Assembly (NCBI GenBank): GCA_038251625.1
Contig: JBBSBE010000137.1
Location: forward strand, 1-10,010
DNA length: 10,010 nt
Origin: JBBQXK01 sp038251625
GTDB taxonomy: Bacteria; Pseudomonadota; Alphaproteobacteria; Rhodobacterales; Rhodobacteraceae
Direction: 5' to 3'
Positions 1-7,461 of the stretch are shown one piece after another; the stretch's first letter is position 1, and every line of letters starts with the position of its first letter. The notes under the pieces are model-generated. The model was not told the DNA's origin. It saw only the letters and a program-made list of their open reading frames with translations, and ran no database searches. The translations under genes were made by a program, and so were the position numbers.

Positions 1-202
1 ATTGCAGAAGGATCGGCCGATCCAGCCCCCAGGCCTCGCGGTAAGATTGCACAACATCGGGCGGTGTTTCGGGTGGCAGCAACTGCTCGGCCGGGTCGCC
101 TGCCGTGCGCAGGACGACGAATACCAGCGTCACGCAGAACAACAGCGTAAAGACGGCGCGCAGGAACCGGTAAAAAATGGCGATCAGGCTTTGCAGCGTC
201 AT
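1..202 (-). CDS. ABC transporter permease, DppB-like, N-terminal part only (runs off left edge)
   Basis: This is the N-terminal 67 codons of an inner-membrane permease of the peptide/opine/nickel ABC importer class; the rest lies beyond base 1. The protein starts MTLQSLIAIFYRFLRAV and has one hydrophobic helix at about residues 12-34. The family hallmarks follow: an R-x-x-GDPAEQLL segment just after the first helix, and a GLDRPILLQ segment near residue 59, which match the usual 'GDP...LGLD.P' pattern of DppB/OppB N-termini. The ATG shares bases with the TGA of the upstream ATPase gene (ATGA overlap), and AAGGGG lies about 8 bases before it, so the start is well fixed and translation is probably coupled. 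Because the operon already has a complete permease pair further upstream, this gene suggests a second importer continuing to the left. The substrate cannot be told. Confidence 0.85.
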   Translation of the reverse strand, partial: MTLQSLIAIFYRFLRAVFTLLFCVTLVFVVLRTAGDPAEQLLPPETPPDVVQSYREAWGLDRPILLQ

Positions 203-1188
203 GCCGCGCCCCTTTTCGTCATCGGTTGGGAAAGATGGCAGGCGATCCGTCGCCGTGGTCCGGTTGTCATCAGGGTGGGCGGTGCGCCGCTGCGGCAGTT
301 GTCCATCACGGCGGGGCAGCGGGGGTGAAACGCGCAGCCCGATGGGCGGTTGGCCGGGTTCGGGGGATCCCCGCGCAGGATGATCCGGTCTGCTGCGGGT
401 TTGCCGGGCGTCGGGGCCGCCGAGACGAGGGCGCGTGTGTAAGGGTGGCCGGGGCGGGCGAAAAGATCGTCAGCATCGCCTTCTTCGACGATCCGGCCCA
501 GATACATCACGGCAATCCGGTGACTGACCTGACGGACCACCCGCAGATCGTGGCTGATGAACACCATCGTCAGGCCAAGACGTGCCTGTAGATCGCCCAG
601 AAGGTTCAACACCTGCGCCTGAACCGAGACATCGAGCGCCGATACCGGTTCATCACAGACCAGCAGGTCGGGTTCGGTGGCTAGCGCACGGGCAATGACC
701 GCCCTTTGCCGTTGGCCGCCAGACACCTCATGCGGGTAACGGCGTGCGAGATCGCGGCTCAGCCCGACGGCGTCCAGCAACTCCCGCACGCGCTGTTCCT
801 TTGCCTGCGAGTTGCCGATGGCATGGATCGTCAAGGGTTCGGCGACCTGTGCAGCGATGGACAGACGCCGATCAAGCGCGGCCATCGGGTCCTGAAAAAT
901 CATCTGCATCCGCATCCGCTGCGCCCGCCAGGCGGCGGTGCCGTGGGGGGGAAGGGGGGTGCCGTTGAAATGGACCGCGCCGCTGTCCGGCGTCTCCAGC
1001 CCCAATAGCATCCGGCCTGTGGTCGATTTGCCCGAACCGGATTCGCCGACAACGCCCAGCGTTTCGCCCTTACCCACGCTGAGCGAGACATTATCCACTG
1101 CACGAACCGGCCGGGATTTGTTCCAAAGACCCGGCTTGGTGGCATAGATGCGGGCCAAGGATTGCGCGAACAGCACGGGGGTGGTCAA
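199..1188 (-). CDS. Oligopeptide/dipeptide-type ABC transporter ATPase, DppF/OppF-like (329 aa)
   Basis: Cytoplasmic nucleotide-binding subunit that would power a family-5 ABC importer. Visible motifs are Walker A GESGSGKS (residues 48-55), the Q-loop glutamine in MIFQDP (about 99), signature VSGGQRQR (155-162), Walker B LLVCDEP (175-181) and H-loop histidine 213. A C-terminal oligopeptide-transporter tail follows, with cysteines at about 285, 291, 298 and 317 around the CAFHPRC segment. I chose a TTG start at 1188, which lies across the TGA of the preceding gene. It has AGAGGG about 8 bases upstream and gives the family's usual length of about 330 residues. The open frame continues upstream to 1284, but that extension lies wholly inside the upstream gene and reads as non-homologous sequence. 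The next gene, a permease, starts within this gene's stop codon. Most likely it pairs with the ATPase encoded at 1185-2219 to serve that permease. Substrate unknown. Confidence 0.92.
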   Translation of the reverse strand: MTTPVLFAQSLARIYATKPGLWNKSRPVRAVDNVSLSVGKGETLGVVGESGSGKSTTGRMLLGLETPDSGAVHFNGTPLPPHGTAAWRAQRMRMQMIFQDPMAALDRRLSIAAQVAEPLTIHAIGNSQAKEQRVRELLDAVGLSRDLARRYPHEVSGGQRQRAVIARALATEPDLLVCDEPVSALDVSVQAQVLNLLGDLQARLGLTMVFISHDLRVVRQVSHRIAVMYLGRIVEEGDADDLFARPGHPYTRALVSAAPTPGKPAADRIILRGDPPNPANRPSGCAFHPRCPAVMDNCRSGAPPTLMTTGPRRRIACHLSQPMTKRGAA

Positions 1189-2219
1189 TGGTCTGCCCTC
1201 TTTTTTCGATTGGCGAGGCTCACCGGGCAGGCTGATGCCCGTGCAGGGGCGAACAGCGCCATTGGCGGTGCTGCCGCGCGGCAAGGAGCCTCGACCTGCC
1301 CGCAGCGTGGCGCAAAGGCGCAGCCCGGTTCCGGGGTCTTGGGATCGGGTAGGGTTCCCGCAATCTCGGTCAGGCGGGTGCGCGGACCCGCCACCCTTGG
1401 CAGGGCAGAGATCAATGCAGCGGTGTAGGGGTGGGCCGCGTCCTCAAACAGCGCCGCCGCCGGGGCGACCTCGACAATATGGCCCGCGTACATCACCGCG
1501 ACGCGGTCGCAGGTCTGGGCCACGACGCCCAGATCGTGGCTGATCAGCACCATGGCCATGCCTGTCTCGGCTTGCACGAGCCCCAGAAGATCCAGAATCT
1601 GCGCCTGGATCGTCACATCCAGCGCCGTCGTCGGTTCGTCCGCGATCAACAGATCCGGGCGGCCCGCAAGGGCCATGGCGATCATCACCCGCTGGCTTTG
1701 TCCGCCCGAAAACTCATGCGGATATGCCGAGAGGCGCGCGCCCGCATCCGGGATGCCCACAAGATCAAGCAGCCTGCGCGCCTCGGCAGTGATCGCACGG
1801 CCAGACAGGCCCTGATGAAGCGCCAGCACCTCCCCCATCTGACCCCTGATCGTCATCAGCGGGTTCAAGGCCGAAGCCGGGTCCTGAAAGATCATCGCGA
1901 TCTGCCCGCCCCGGATGCGGGCCATCTGCGCCTCGGGCAAGGTCAGCAGATCGCGCCCGTTCAACATTGCGCGCCCGTTCACGCCGACGCGCCCGGACAA
2001 AAGCCCAAGGGTGGCAAGCCAGGTCACCGATTTGCCAGACCCGCTTTCGCCAACCAGACCCAAGGCCTCGCCCTTGGCGATCTGCAACGACACGCTCTGA
2101 ACCGCAGGCGTGCCATCGAAACTGACACGAAGGTTTTCCAGTCGCAGAAACGGCTGGTTTGCTTCGGTCGGGAGCTGTGCGCCTGCACAGTGCGGTTTGG
2201 GGCGTGTTTCGATATTCAT
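1185..2219 (-). CDS. Oligopeptide/dipeptide-type ABC transporter ATPase, DppD/OppD-like (344 aa)
   Basis: Cytoplasmic ATPase subunit of a family-5 ABC importer. Motifs: Walker A GESGSGKS (residues 57-64), Q-loop glutamine about 112 (MIFQDP), signature FSGGQSQR (170-177), Walker B LLIADEP (190-196) and H-loop histidine 228. The C-terminal tail holds cysteines at 300, 306, 313 and 331, matching the cysteine-bearing tail of DppD/OppD proteins. Some relatives bind an iron-sulfur cluster there; whether this one does is not shown. The 'VMIAMAL...DEPTTALDVT' wording is typical of the D subunit rather than F. I chose the ATG at 2219 because AAGGGA sits 6 bases before it. A TTG at 2234, overlapping the upstream stop, would add five residues and is a real alternative. 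The gene ends in a 4-base overlap with the F-type ATPase, so the two are probably made in equal amounts. The N-terminal 20 or so residues, before the ATPase domain, are unremarkable. Confidence 0.93.
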   Translation of the reverse strand: MNIETRPKPHCAGAQLPTEANQPFLRLENLRVSFDGTPAVQSVSLQIAKGEALGLVGESGSGKSVTWLATLGLLSGRVGVNGRAMLNGRDLLTLPEAQMARIRGGQIAMIFQDPASALNPLMTIRGQMGEVLALHQGLSGRAITAEARRLLDLVGIPDAGARLSAYPHEFSGGQSQRVMIAMALAGRPDLLIADEPTTALDVTIQAQILDLLGLVQAETGMAMVLISHDLGVVAQTCDRVAVMYAGHIVEVAPAAALFEDAAHPYTAALISALPRVAGPRTRLTEIAGTLPDPKTPEPGCAFAPRCGQVEAPCRAAAPPMALFAPARASACPVSLANRKKRADH

Positions 2220-2230
2220 GTCCCGTCCCT

Positions 2231-4039
2231 TCAATGGCTGTGCAGCGACACGGACGCTGCGATGGCGCCCGCTGCGCGAACGGGCGGATCAAGCGGCGGC
2301 ACGGAAAAATCGAGCCCGCGTTGCGCCACGAAATGACCCGGCGACACCTCGACCAGCGGGTTCCGGGCGGGGTGTTGACCGACAGGAAAGGTCAGCTTCG
2401 GGGGCGCGACCGACAGCGCCACCGCACGCACACGGCCCCTGCGTGCGGGATCGGGCACTGGCACCGCAGACAACAGTCGGCGGGTATAGGGATGTTGGGG
2501 GTTGCGCAGGACAAGATCGGTCGGCCCGGTTTCGACGATCTGGCCCGCGAACATCACCGCGATCCGGTGGCTGACACGCTCGACCACCGCGATGTCATGG
2601 CTGATGAACAGAAACGCCAGCCCCTCATCGCGCTGCAACTGGGCCATCAGATCGGTGATCTGCCGCGCGATCGAGACATCGAGGGCCGACACCGCCTCAT
2701 CGGCCACGATCAGATCGGGAGAGACCGACAGCGCGCGGGCAATGCACAGGCGCTGGCGCTGGCCTCCCGAAAACTGATGGGGAAACCGGTCCGCATCCGC
2801 TGCCACAAGCCCGACCTTGGCCAACAGCGCCTCGGCCATCGCGCGGCGGCTTGCCGGAGCCACCTTGCCATGGATCAGCGCGGGTTCGGTGATCAGGTCC
2901 AGCACCGGCAGGCGAGGGTTCAGGCTGGCATACGGGTCTTGAAAGACGATCTGTGCATGCTGCCGTTCACCCCGCAAGGCATGCGGGGGCAGGGCCGTGA
3001 TGTCACGCCCTGCCATCGTGATCCGCCCCGCATCCGGCTCGATCAGCCGCAGAATGGCGCGCGCGAGCGTCGATTTCCCGCAGCCGGATTCCCCTACAAG
3101 GCCAAGCGTTTCCCCCCTGCCAATGGTCAGGGAAACCTGTGTCACCGCGTGGTAATCCTGATTGCCGCCCGGCCAGACACTGCGCCGGACGGGAAAGCGG
3201 ACGCTCAGATTTTCGGCGCGCAAGATGGGCGTGGGGTTGCGCAGGGGTTTTGGCGCGCCGCTGCCCAGCTTGGGCGTTGCTGCCATCAACAGGCGCGTGT
3301 AATCGGCGTTGGGGGCTGCGAAAATCCGCCCGACAGGCCCTTGTTCTTCGCACACCCCCCTGCGCAACACGACGACCCGATCGGCGATTTCGGCTACCAC
3401 GCCCATATCGTGGGTGATGAACAGAACGCCCATGCCGAGATCGGCCTGCAAGACCTTGATCAGCGACAGAATTTCGGCCTGTGTAGTGACGTCGAGCGCG
3501 GTCGTCGGCTCGTCACAGATCAGCAGGTCCGGCTGACAAGCCAGCGCCATCGCGATCATCACACGCTGGCGCAAACCGCCAGAAAGCTCATGCGGGAATT
3601 GCCGCAGGCGGCGCTCTGGTTCGGGGATTTTCACCCGTTCCAAGGCCGCGATGGCCGCAGACTTCGCCGTATTCTCAGACAGGCCCTGGTGCTGGCGCAG
3701 CACTTCCTTCACCTGCTCGCCCAGGCTGATCACCGGGTTCAGGGCCGTCATCGGCTCCTGAAACACCATGGCGATCCGGTTGCCCCGGATGGCGCGCAAA
3801 CGCGCCTCGTCCAGCGTCACCAGATCGGTGTCGCCCAGATGGATGGCCCCGCCGGTGATCGCCCCACCCTCGCGTTCGATCAGCCGCAGGATCGCCAGAG
3901 CCGTCGCCGATTTGCCGGATCCGCTTTCGCCCACCAGTGCCACCGTTTCCCCCCGGCCCACCGTGAATGACAGGTCGTGGACGGCGATATGCGAGCCGAA
4001 GGAAAGGTGCAGGTTCTGAACGCGGAGCAGGTCGGTCAT
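2231..4039 (-). CDS. Fused two-domain ABC transporter ATPase (GsiA/YejF-type, 602 aa)
   Basis: A single polypeptide carrying both nucleotide-binding domains of a family-5 importer, as in the GsiA and YejF types. NBD1: Walker A GESGSGKS (37-44), Q94, signature LSGGLRQR (152-159), Walker B LLICDEP (172-178), H210. Linker about 255-270. NBD2: Walker A GESGCGKS (316-323), Q367, signature FSGGQRQR (423-430), Walker B LIVADEA (443-449), H481. NBD1 resembles the D subunit and NBD2 the F subunit, so this is a D-F fusion. Unlike the two single ATPases downstream, it has no four-cysteine tail; its last 70 residues are proline-rich and end SLHSH. The start MTDLLRVQNL at 4039 is 4 bases after the TAG of the phosphoesterase gene. 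The frame is open upstream to 4183, but that part lies inside the neighbour and is not ATPase-like. It most likely energises the permease pair encoded at 6568-8391. Confidence 0.93.
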   Translation of the reverse strand: MTDLLRVQNLHLSFGSHIAVHDLSFTVGRGETVALVGESGSGKSATALAILRLIEREGGAITGGAIHLGDTDLVTLDEARLRAIRGNRIAMVFQEPMTALNPVISLGEQVKEVLRQHQGLSENTAKSAAIAALERVKIPEPERRLRQFPHELSGGLRQRVMIAMALACQPDLLICDEPTTALDVTTQAEILSLIKVLQADLGMGVLFITHDMGVVAEIADRVVVLRRGVCEEQGPVGRIFAAPNADYTRLLMAATPKLGSGAPKPLRNPTPILRAENLSVRFPVRRSVWPGGNQDYHAVTQVSLTIGRGETLGLVGESGCGKSTLARAILRLIEPDAGRITMAGRDITALPPHALRGERQHAQIVFQDPYASLNPRLPVLDLITEPALIHGKVAPASRRAMAEALLAKVGLVAADADRFPHQFSGGQRQRLCIARALSVSPDLIVADEAVSALDVSIARQITDLMAQLQRDEGLAFLFISHDIAVVERVSHRIAVMFAGQIVETGPTDLVLRNPQHPYTRRLLSAVPVPDPARRGRVRAVALSVAPPKLTFPVGQHPARNPLVEVSPGHFVAQRGLDFSVPPLDPPVRAAGAIAASVSLHSH

Positions 4040-4043
4040 CGGC

Positions 4044-4913
4044 CTATCCCGCAGTGGGGCGGCGCGGCCGCAACTCGGGGTGCTGGTTGAAATCGGGCAA
4101 AGGCGGCGTCCAGCGGGTGGATGTCGGGCGGAAGGTAAAGGCAAAGGGATCGGCCCCTTCGACGCGCCAACTGACCGTCTCACTCAACTCGATAATTCCC
4201 ATCGCGCCGCAGGGCTCGCCCTTGGTGGTGAAGCTTTCGGTCAGCGATTGCTGGGTCAGATGGGTGATCCCATCGATCGTCGTCACCGTGTTCCAGTGCA
4301 CATGTCCCGACAGGCAAACGACCGGCACGCGGGCCTGCGCCAACGCCGTGCGGGCGCGGTCGGCCATTGGGTAGACCGAAGCATCGGGGTTGTTCTGGAA
4401 GTAATAGTTCCCGGTCTGGGCATGGCCCGACACCGGCACATGGCTGAGCACCAGAAGCGGACGGTCGGCGTTCTGGGCGACGCGCGACAGCCACAGAAGA
4501 TCGGCCTCGCGCAGAATGAAGCCGTGGGAGGCCGTGTCGCGATAGATCTTGGCATCGGCACGCCAGATCACCAGCCGCCAACCATCGATGTCGTGCGTCT
4601 CGTTCCCTAGGCGTTGGCCCAGGATCGCCTCGTTTTCGGAAACGCTCAGGTGGTCGCGGTCGTGGTTGCCGCAGATGTGCCAGATCGGGGCCTTTACGGC
4701 ACGGAAGGCATCGGCCACCTCGGCTTCCAGCCGAAGGTCGGTGGCGTGATCCACATCGGAAATCCGGTCGCCAAGGTCGATCACATGCGTCGCACCGGCA
4801 TCGGCGGCAAAGCGGGCAAATTTGGCCATCAGGTCCATCGCAGCATCGCCGCGCTTGGTGGTCGATGGCAGGCCGTGGTGGATATCGGCCACGATGGCAA
4901 GGCGGAAGGTCAT
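4044..4913 (-). CDS. Calcineurin-like metallophosphoesterase (289 aa), possible phosphodiesterase
   Basis: Cytoplasmic dinuclear-metal phosphoesterase. The complete motif set is visible in order: D10-x-H12 (VADIHHG), G48-D49, GNHD (82-85), SHVP with His158, and GHVH (203-206). This layout fits the class that includes GpdQ and CpdA-like cyclic nucleotide/glycerophosphodiester phosphodiesterases, which hydrolyse phosphodiesters; the actual substrate cannot be read from the motifs. There is no signal peptide or membrane helix, so it should act on something already inside the cell. Start MTFRLAIVAD at 4913 has AAGGA 7 bases upstream. The longer frame to 4952 would begin inside the intercistronic hairpin and is rejected. 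It sits between the binding-protein gene and the fused ATPase gene, only 4 bases from the latter, which argues that its substrate is linked to the imported solute. A housekeeping cyclic-nucleotide role is possible but explains the location less well. Confidence 0.9.
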   Translation of the reverse strand: MTFRLAIVADIHHGLPSTTKRGDAAMDLMAKFARFAADAGATHVIDLGDRISDVDHATDLRLEAEVADAFRAVKAPIWHICGNHDRDHLSVSENEAILGQRLGNETHDIDGWRLVIWRADAKIYRDTASHGFILREADLLWLSRVAQNADRPLLVLSHVPVSGHAQTGNYYFQNNPDASVYPMADRARTALAQARVPVVCLSGHVHWNTVTTIDGITHLTQQSLTESFTTKGEPCGAMGIIELSETVSWRVEGADPFAFTFRPTSTRWTPPLPDFNQHPELRPRRPTAG

Positions 4914-4935
4914 GCAGGGATCCTTGGAATGAGGA

Positions 4936-4963
4936 CCGCCCGCCGCAGACAAGCGGCGGGCGG
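4936..4963 (-). other. Perfect GC-rich intercistronic hairpin after the binding-protein gene
   Basis: Two 11-base arms, CCGCCCGCCGC at 4936-4946 and its exact complement at 4953-4963, flank a 6-base loop. On the minus-strand transcript the stem begins 6 bases after the TGA of the binding-protein gene. There is no run of T after it in the direction of transcription, so it is not a classical intrinsic terminator. Hairpins at this place in transporter operons (for example after malE) often block 3' exonucleases and keep the binding-protein mRNA more abundant than the downstream message. I infer the same role here; partial termination is the alternative. Confidence 0.75.
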
Positions 4964-4969
4964 ACTGGC

Positions 4970-6526
4970 TCAGTTGGAGGCGTCGACGGTGATGGCCCCT
5001 GACCGGAAATCGAGCACGTAGGGAATGTGGCCCGCCTGCGGAACCCAGGTCACACCCGTGCGCATCGCCCAGGATTCATAGGGCTGGTAGAGCGGCAGAA
5101 CCGGCGGGTCCTGCTTGATCCGCTCCATCAACTCGGCATAGGCAGCGCGCCGGGTATCAATGTCCGACGAATAGCGGAACTTGTCCCACGAGGCGGCATA
5201 GGCCGCATCCGTGTTGAAGCGGCCTTCGGATTCTGACGGGCCGCCCGGCGCCCACATCACCCCGAAGCTTCCGAAGGGGTCGGCGAAGTACATCGGGTTC
5301 GACCAGTTCCGCGCCATCATCTCTGGGTCGTTGCCCGTCCACTTTTCATCAACGTCAATGCGGGATTTGATGCCGACGGTAGCCCACATTTCCTGGATGG
5401 CCTGGGCGGCCAACAGGCCGTTGGTGTAGTAGACCGGGTCAGTGTCAAAGGTGATCTCGAACCCGTCATAGCCGGCTTCGGCCAGCAGGGCCTTGGCGCG
5501 TTCGGGATCGTATTCGAAGGTCTTCAGGTCCGGCATGTATAGAGCGCCGAACTCTGCCATCGTGTGGGTCGAGGGCACGATGGCCTTGCCGAGCCACAGC
5601 GCCTCGTTCAGCGTGTCGCGGTCGATGGCCAGCGACATTGCCTGACGGATGCGGGGATCCTTCAGCTTGGGGTGGTTCACGTTCATGATCATGACGTGGA
5701 AGAGCGCGGTCGCGCGGCCCTCGGCGTGCATGTTCGGCTCGGAGTCTACCAGCGCCAGCTGATCGGGGGCGACGTTGGTGATCATGTCCACCTCGCCGGT
5801 CTTCAGAGCGGTCAGTCGGCTTGCGATTTCCGGTACGCGCGTGACGGTGACCTTTTCCAACGGCGCCTTGTCGCCCCAGAAACCGTCAAAGCGGGTCCAG
5901 ACCAGCTTCTGCCCCGGCACGAATTCCGACACGGCATACGGGCCGGTGCCGACGGGAGCGAGGGAGAAGGCCTCATAATCGCTGTCTTCGGCCACCATCG
6001 GATCGCCGGTCAGTCCCTTGGTATAGTCTTCGGGGATGATGAAGACCTGCTGCAGGTTCAGCAGGGTTTCCCACAGCGGTTCGGGGCGCTTGACGATGAT
6101 GCGGACCGTGTGGTCATCAACCTTTTCCGCACCGGCAAAGTTTTCCAGACGGTCGCGCGACCGCACCTGATAGGGGGCAAAGGTGGCCTGATACATCCGG
6201 TTGAGTGAGAAGACGACGTCATCAGCCGTCATTGCCTCGCCGTTCTGGAAGGTGACGCCTTGGCGGAGTTTTAGCTCCATCGTCTTGTCGTCGATCAGCT
6301 TCCATTCGGAGGCAAGGCCGGGAACCCACTTGGCCTCGGCGGTGGAGTAATCCTTGTGGATCAGGGGATCGAATGTGTTGAAATAGAACTGCGATCCGAC
6401 GTTGGAATGGTCGCGGCCGGGGTCGAGATAGCTTGATACGTTGGCTGCTGCGACCTTGAGTTCGGTCGCAAAGCCTTGTGTGACCATCAAGGCCGTCAGG
6501 GCGGTGGCTGTCAGCAGGTATTTCAT
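4970..6526 (-). CDS. ABC transporter periplasmic solute-binding protein, family 5 (518 aa)
   Basis: Periplasmic receptor that hands its ligand to the importer. The N-terminus MKYLLTATALTALMVTQGFA is a typical Sec signal peptide with probable cleavage after residue 20. There is no cysteine at the cleavage site, so it should be soluble rather than a lipoprotein. Family-5 landmarks are present: GVTFQNGEAMTADDVVFSLN near residue 90, VGTGPYAVSEFVPG near 190, a segment like EIASRLTALKTGEVDM near 235, and DPRIRQAMSLAIDRDTL near 290. Length matches the family's 500-550 residues. The family binds peptides, opines, sugars, nickel chelates and phosphodiester opines, so the fold does not give the ligand. 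Start at 6526 has GGAG 8 bases upstream. It follows the permease genes by 41 bases and is itself followed by a strong hairpin, which is consistent with higher expression of the binding protein. Confidence 0.95.
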   Translation of the reverse strand: MKYLLTATALTALMVTQGFATELKVAAANVSSYLDPGRDHSNVGSQFYFNTFDPLIHKDYSTAEAKWVPGLASEWKLIDDKTMELKLRQGVTFQNGEAMTADDVVFSLNRMYQATFAPYQVRSRDRLENFAGAEKVDDHTVRIIVKRPEPLWETLLNLQQVFIIPEDYTKGLTGDPMVAEDSDYEAFSLAPVGTGPYAVSEFVPGQKLVWTRFDGFWGDKAPLEKVTVTRVPEIASRLTALKTGEVDMITNVAPDQLALVDSEPNMHAEGRATALFHVMIMNVNHPKLKDPRIRQAMSLAIDRDTLNEALWLGKAIVPSTHTMAEFGALYMPDLKTFEYDPERAKALLAEAGYDGFEITFDTDPVYYTNGLLAAQAIQEMWATVGIKSRIDVDEKWTGNDPEMMARNWSNPMYFADPFGSFGVMWAPGGPSESEGRFNTDAAYAASWDKFRYSSDIDTRRAAYAELMERIKQDPPVLPLYQPYESWAMRTGVTWVPQAGHIPYVLDFRSGAITVDASN

Positions 6527-6567
6527 GTTGCAGTCTCCATGGGGTCAAATTCCGGGGTTGAAGGGGA

Positions 6568-7458
6568 TCAGCGGGGGCGCAGGCGCACATCGGCGCGGTC
6601 GCGCATCCAGTCGCCAAGGGTCTGGACGGCGAAGGTGACGATCAGGATCAGCACGGCTGGCGCGATCACGATCCAAGGCTGGGTCGGCATGTAGTCGCGC
6701 CCTGCGCCCACCATCGCGCCAAGGGTTGCCGTCGGGGGTTGCACGCCAAGACCAAGGAACGAGAGGGTGCTTTCCAGCAGGATGATGTTGGAAAACGACA
6801 GGGTGAACTGCACAACGATGGGTGACATCAGGTTTGGCAGCAGATGGCGGCGGGCGATACGGGCCGGAGTGGCCCCGGCGGCTCGCGCGGCCTCGATGAA
6901 CGGCATCCGCATCAGCTTGCGCGTCTCACCGCGCAGAATGCGGGCGTAGTTTTCCCAGCCGTACAGCGCCAGAACAAAGACCATCACGGTGATCGAGTGG
7001 CCAAGAAGGGTTAGCAGGAAAATGGCGATCAAGGTGAAGGGCACGGCGATCTGCGTGTCGACTGCCGCCATGATGACGGTATCGGTGCGCCCGCCCACCA
7101 CGCCCGCCACCACGCCCAGCGAACCGCCAAACAGCAACCCGATCACTGAACCAAGCGCCGCCAGTGTCAGCGTCAGGCGCAATCCGTAAAGGCAGCGCGA
7201 CAGCATATCGCGGCCCAGCTCATCCGTGCCCAGCAGGTAATCGGGCTTGGCGCGGTCGAACCCGATGGGCGGGCGCAGACGCGATAGCAGGCTTTGCGCG
7301 TTGGGGTCGAACGGGGCGATCAGCGGGGTTGCCATGGCCAGAAGGGCAAGGGAAACGCCCAGACCGACCGCAAATCGCTGCATCGGCGTGGCATCGGCCC
7401 ATAAGTCACGCAGAGCGGCAATCAGGACTGGACGGGATGCGGAAACGGCGACGGTCAT
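6568..7458 (-). CDS. ABC transporter permease, DppC-like (296 aa)
   Basis: Inner-membrane channel subunit, partner of the DppB-type permease encoded just before it. A first membrane helix spans about residues 29-50. Then comes the C-subunit hallmark LGTDELGRDMLSR (76-88), several further hydrophobic segments, and the cytoplasmic EAA loop EAARAAGATPARIARRHLLP (about 189-208), which docks on the ATPase. The segment LLESTLSFLGLGVQPPTATLG near residue 230 is also typical of this subunit. Start at 7458 is 3 bases after the TGA of the previous permease, with a GGAGGG ribosome-binding site that overlaps the end of that gene. Length is normal for the family. It belongs with the binding protein immediately downstream. 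Confidence 0.95.
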   Translation of the reverse strand: MTVAVSASRPVLIAALRDLWADATPMQRFAVGLGVSLALLAMATPLIAPFDPNAQSLLSRLRPPIGFDRAKPDYLLGTDELGRDMLSRCLYGLRLTLTLAALGSVIGLLFGGSLGVVAGVVGGRTDTVIMAAVDTQIAVPFTLIAIFLLTLLGHSITVMVFVLALYGWENYARILRGETRKLMRMPFIEAARAAGATPARIARRHLLPNLMSPIVVQFTLSFSNIILLESTLSFLGLGVQPPTATLGAMVGAGRDYMPTQPWIVIAPAVLILIVTFAVQTLGDWMRDRADVRLRPR

Positions 7459-7461
7459 CGT

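Noticed and set aside
1189..1284. Longer form of the DppF-type ATPase starting at 1284
   Set aside because: The extra 32 residues lie within the upstream gene and do not look like ATPase sequence; the TTG at 1188 has a good ribosome-binding site and gives normal family length.
1431..2336. Plus-strand open frame of 301 codons opposite the DppD-type ATPase gene
   Set aside because: Same shadow effect; no recognisable motifs, and it overlaps a well-supported gene over almost its full length.
2159..3970. Plus-strand open frame of 603 codons opposite the fused ATPase gene
   Set aside because: It is a mirror of the high-GC third-position bias of the ATPase gene. The translation is rich in Arg, His, Gln and Asp with no domain, and the opposite strand has full ABC ATPase motifs.
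4914..4952. Upstream start at 4952 for the metallophosphoesterase
   Set aside because: It would begin inside the GC-rich hairpin and lacks a ribosome-binding site; the ATG at 4913 has AAGGA at good spacing and starts right at the conserved fold.
4936..4963. Classical intrinsic terminator after the binding-protein gene
   Set aside because: The stem is perfect, but no T run follows in the direction of transcription, and the next genes are tightly spaced parts of the same system.
5564..6208. Plus-strand open frame of 214 codons inside the binding-protein gene
   Set aside because: Low-complexity Gly/Arg/Asp/His/Val wording with no domain; antisense to a clear family-5 binding protein.
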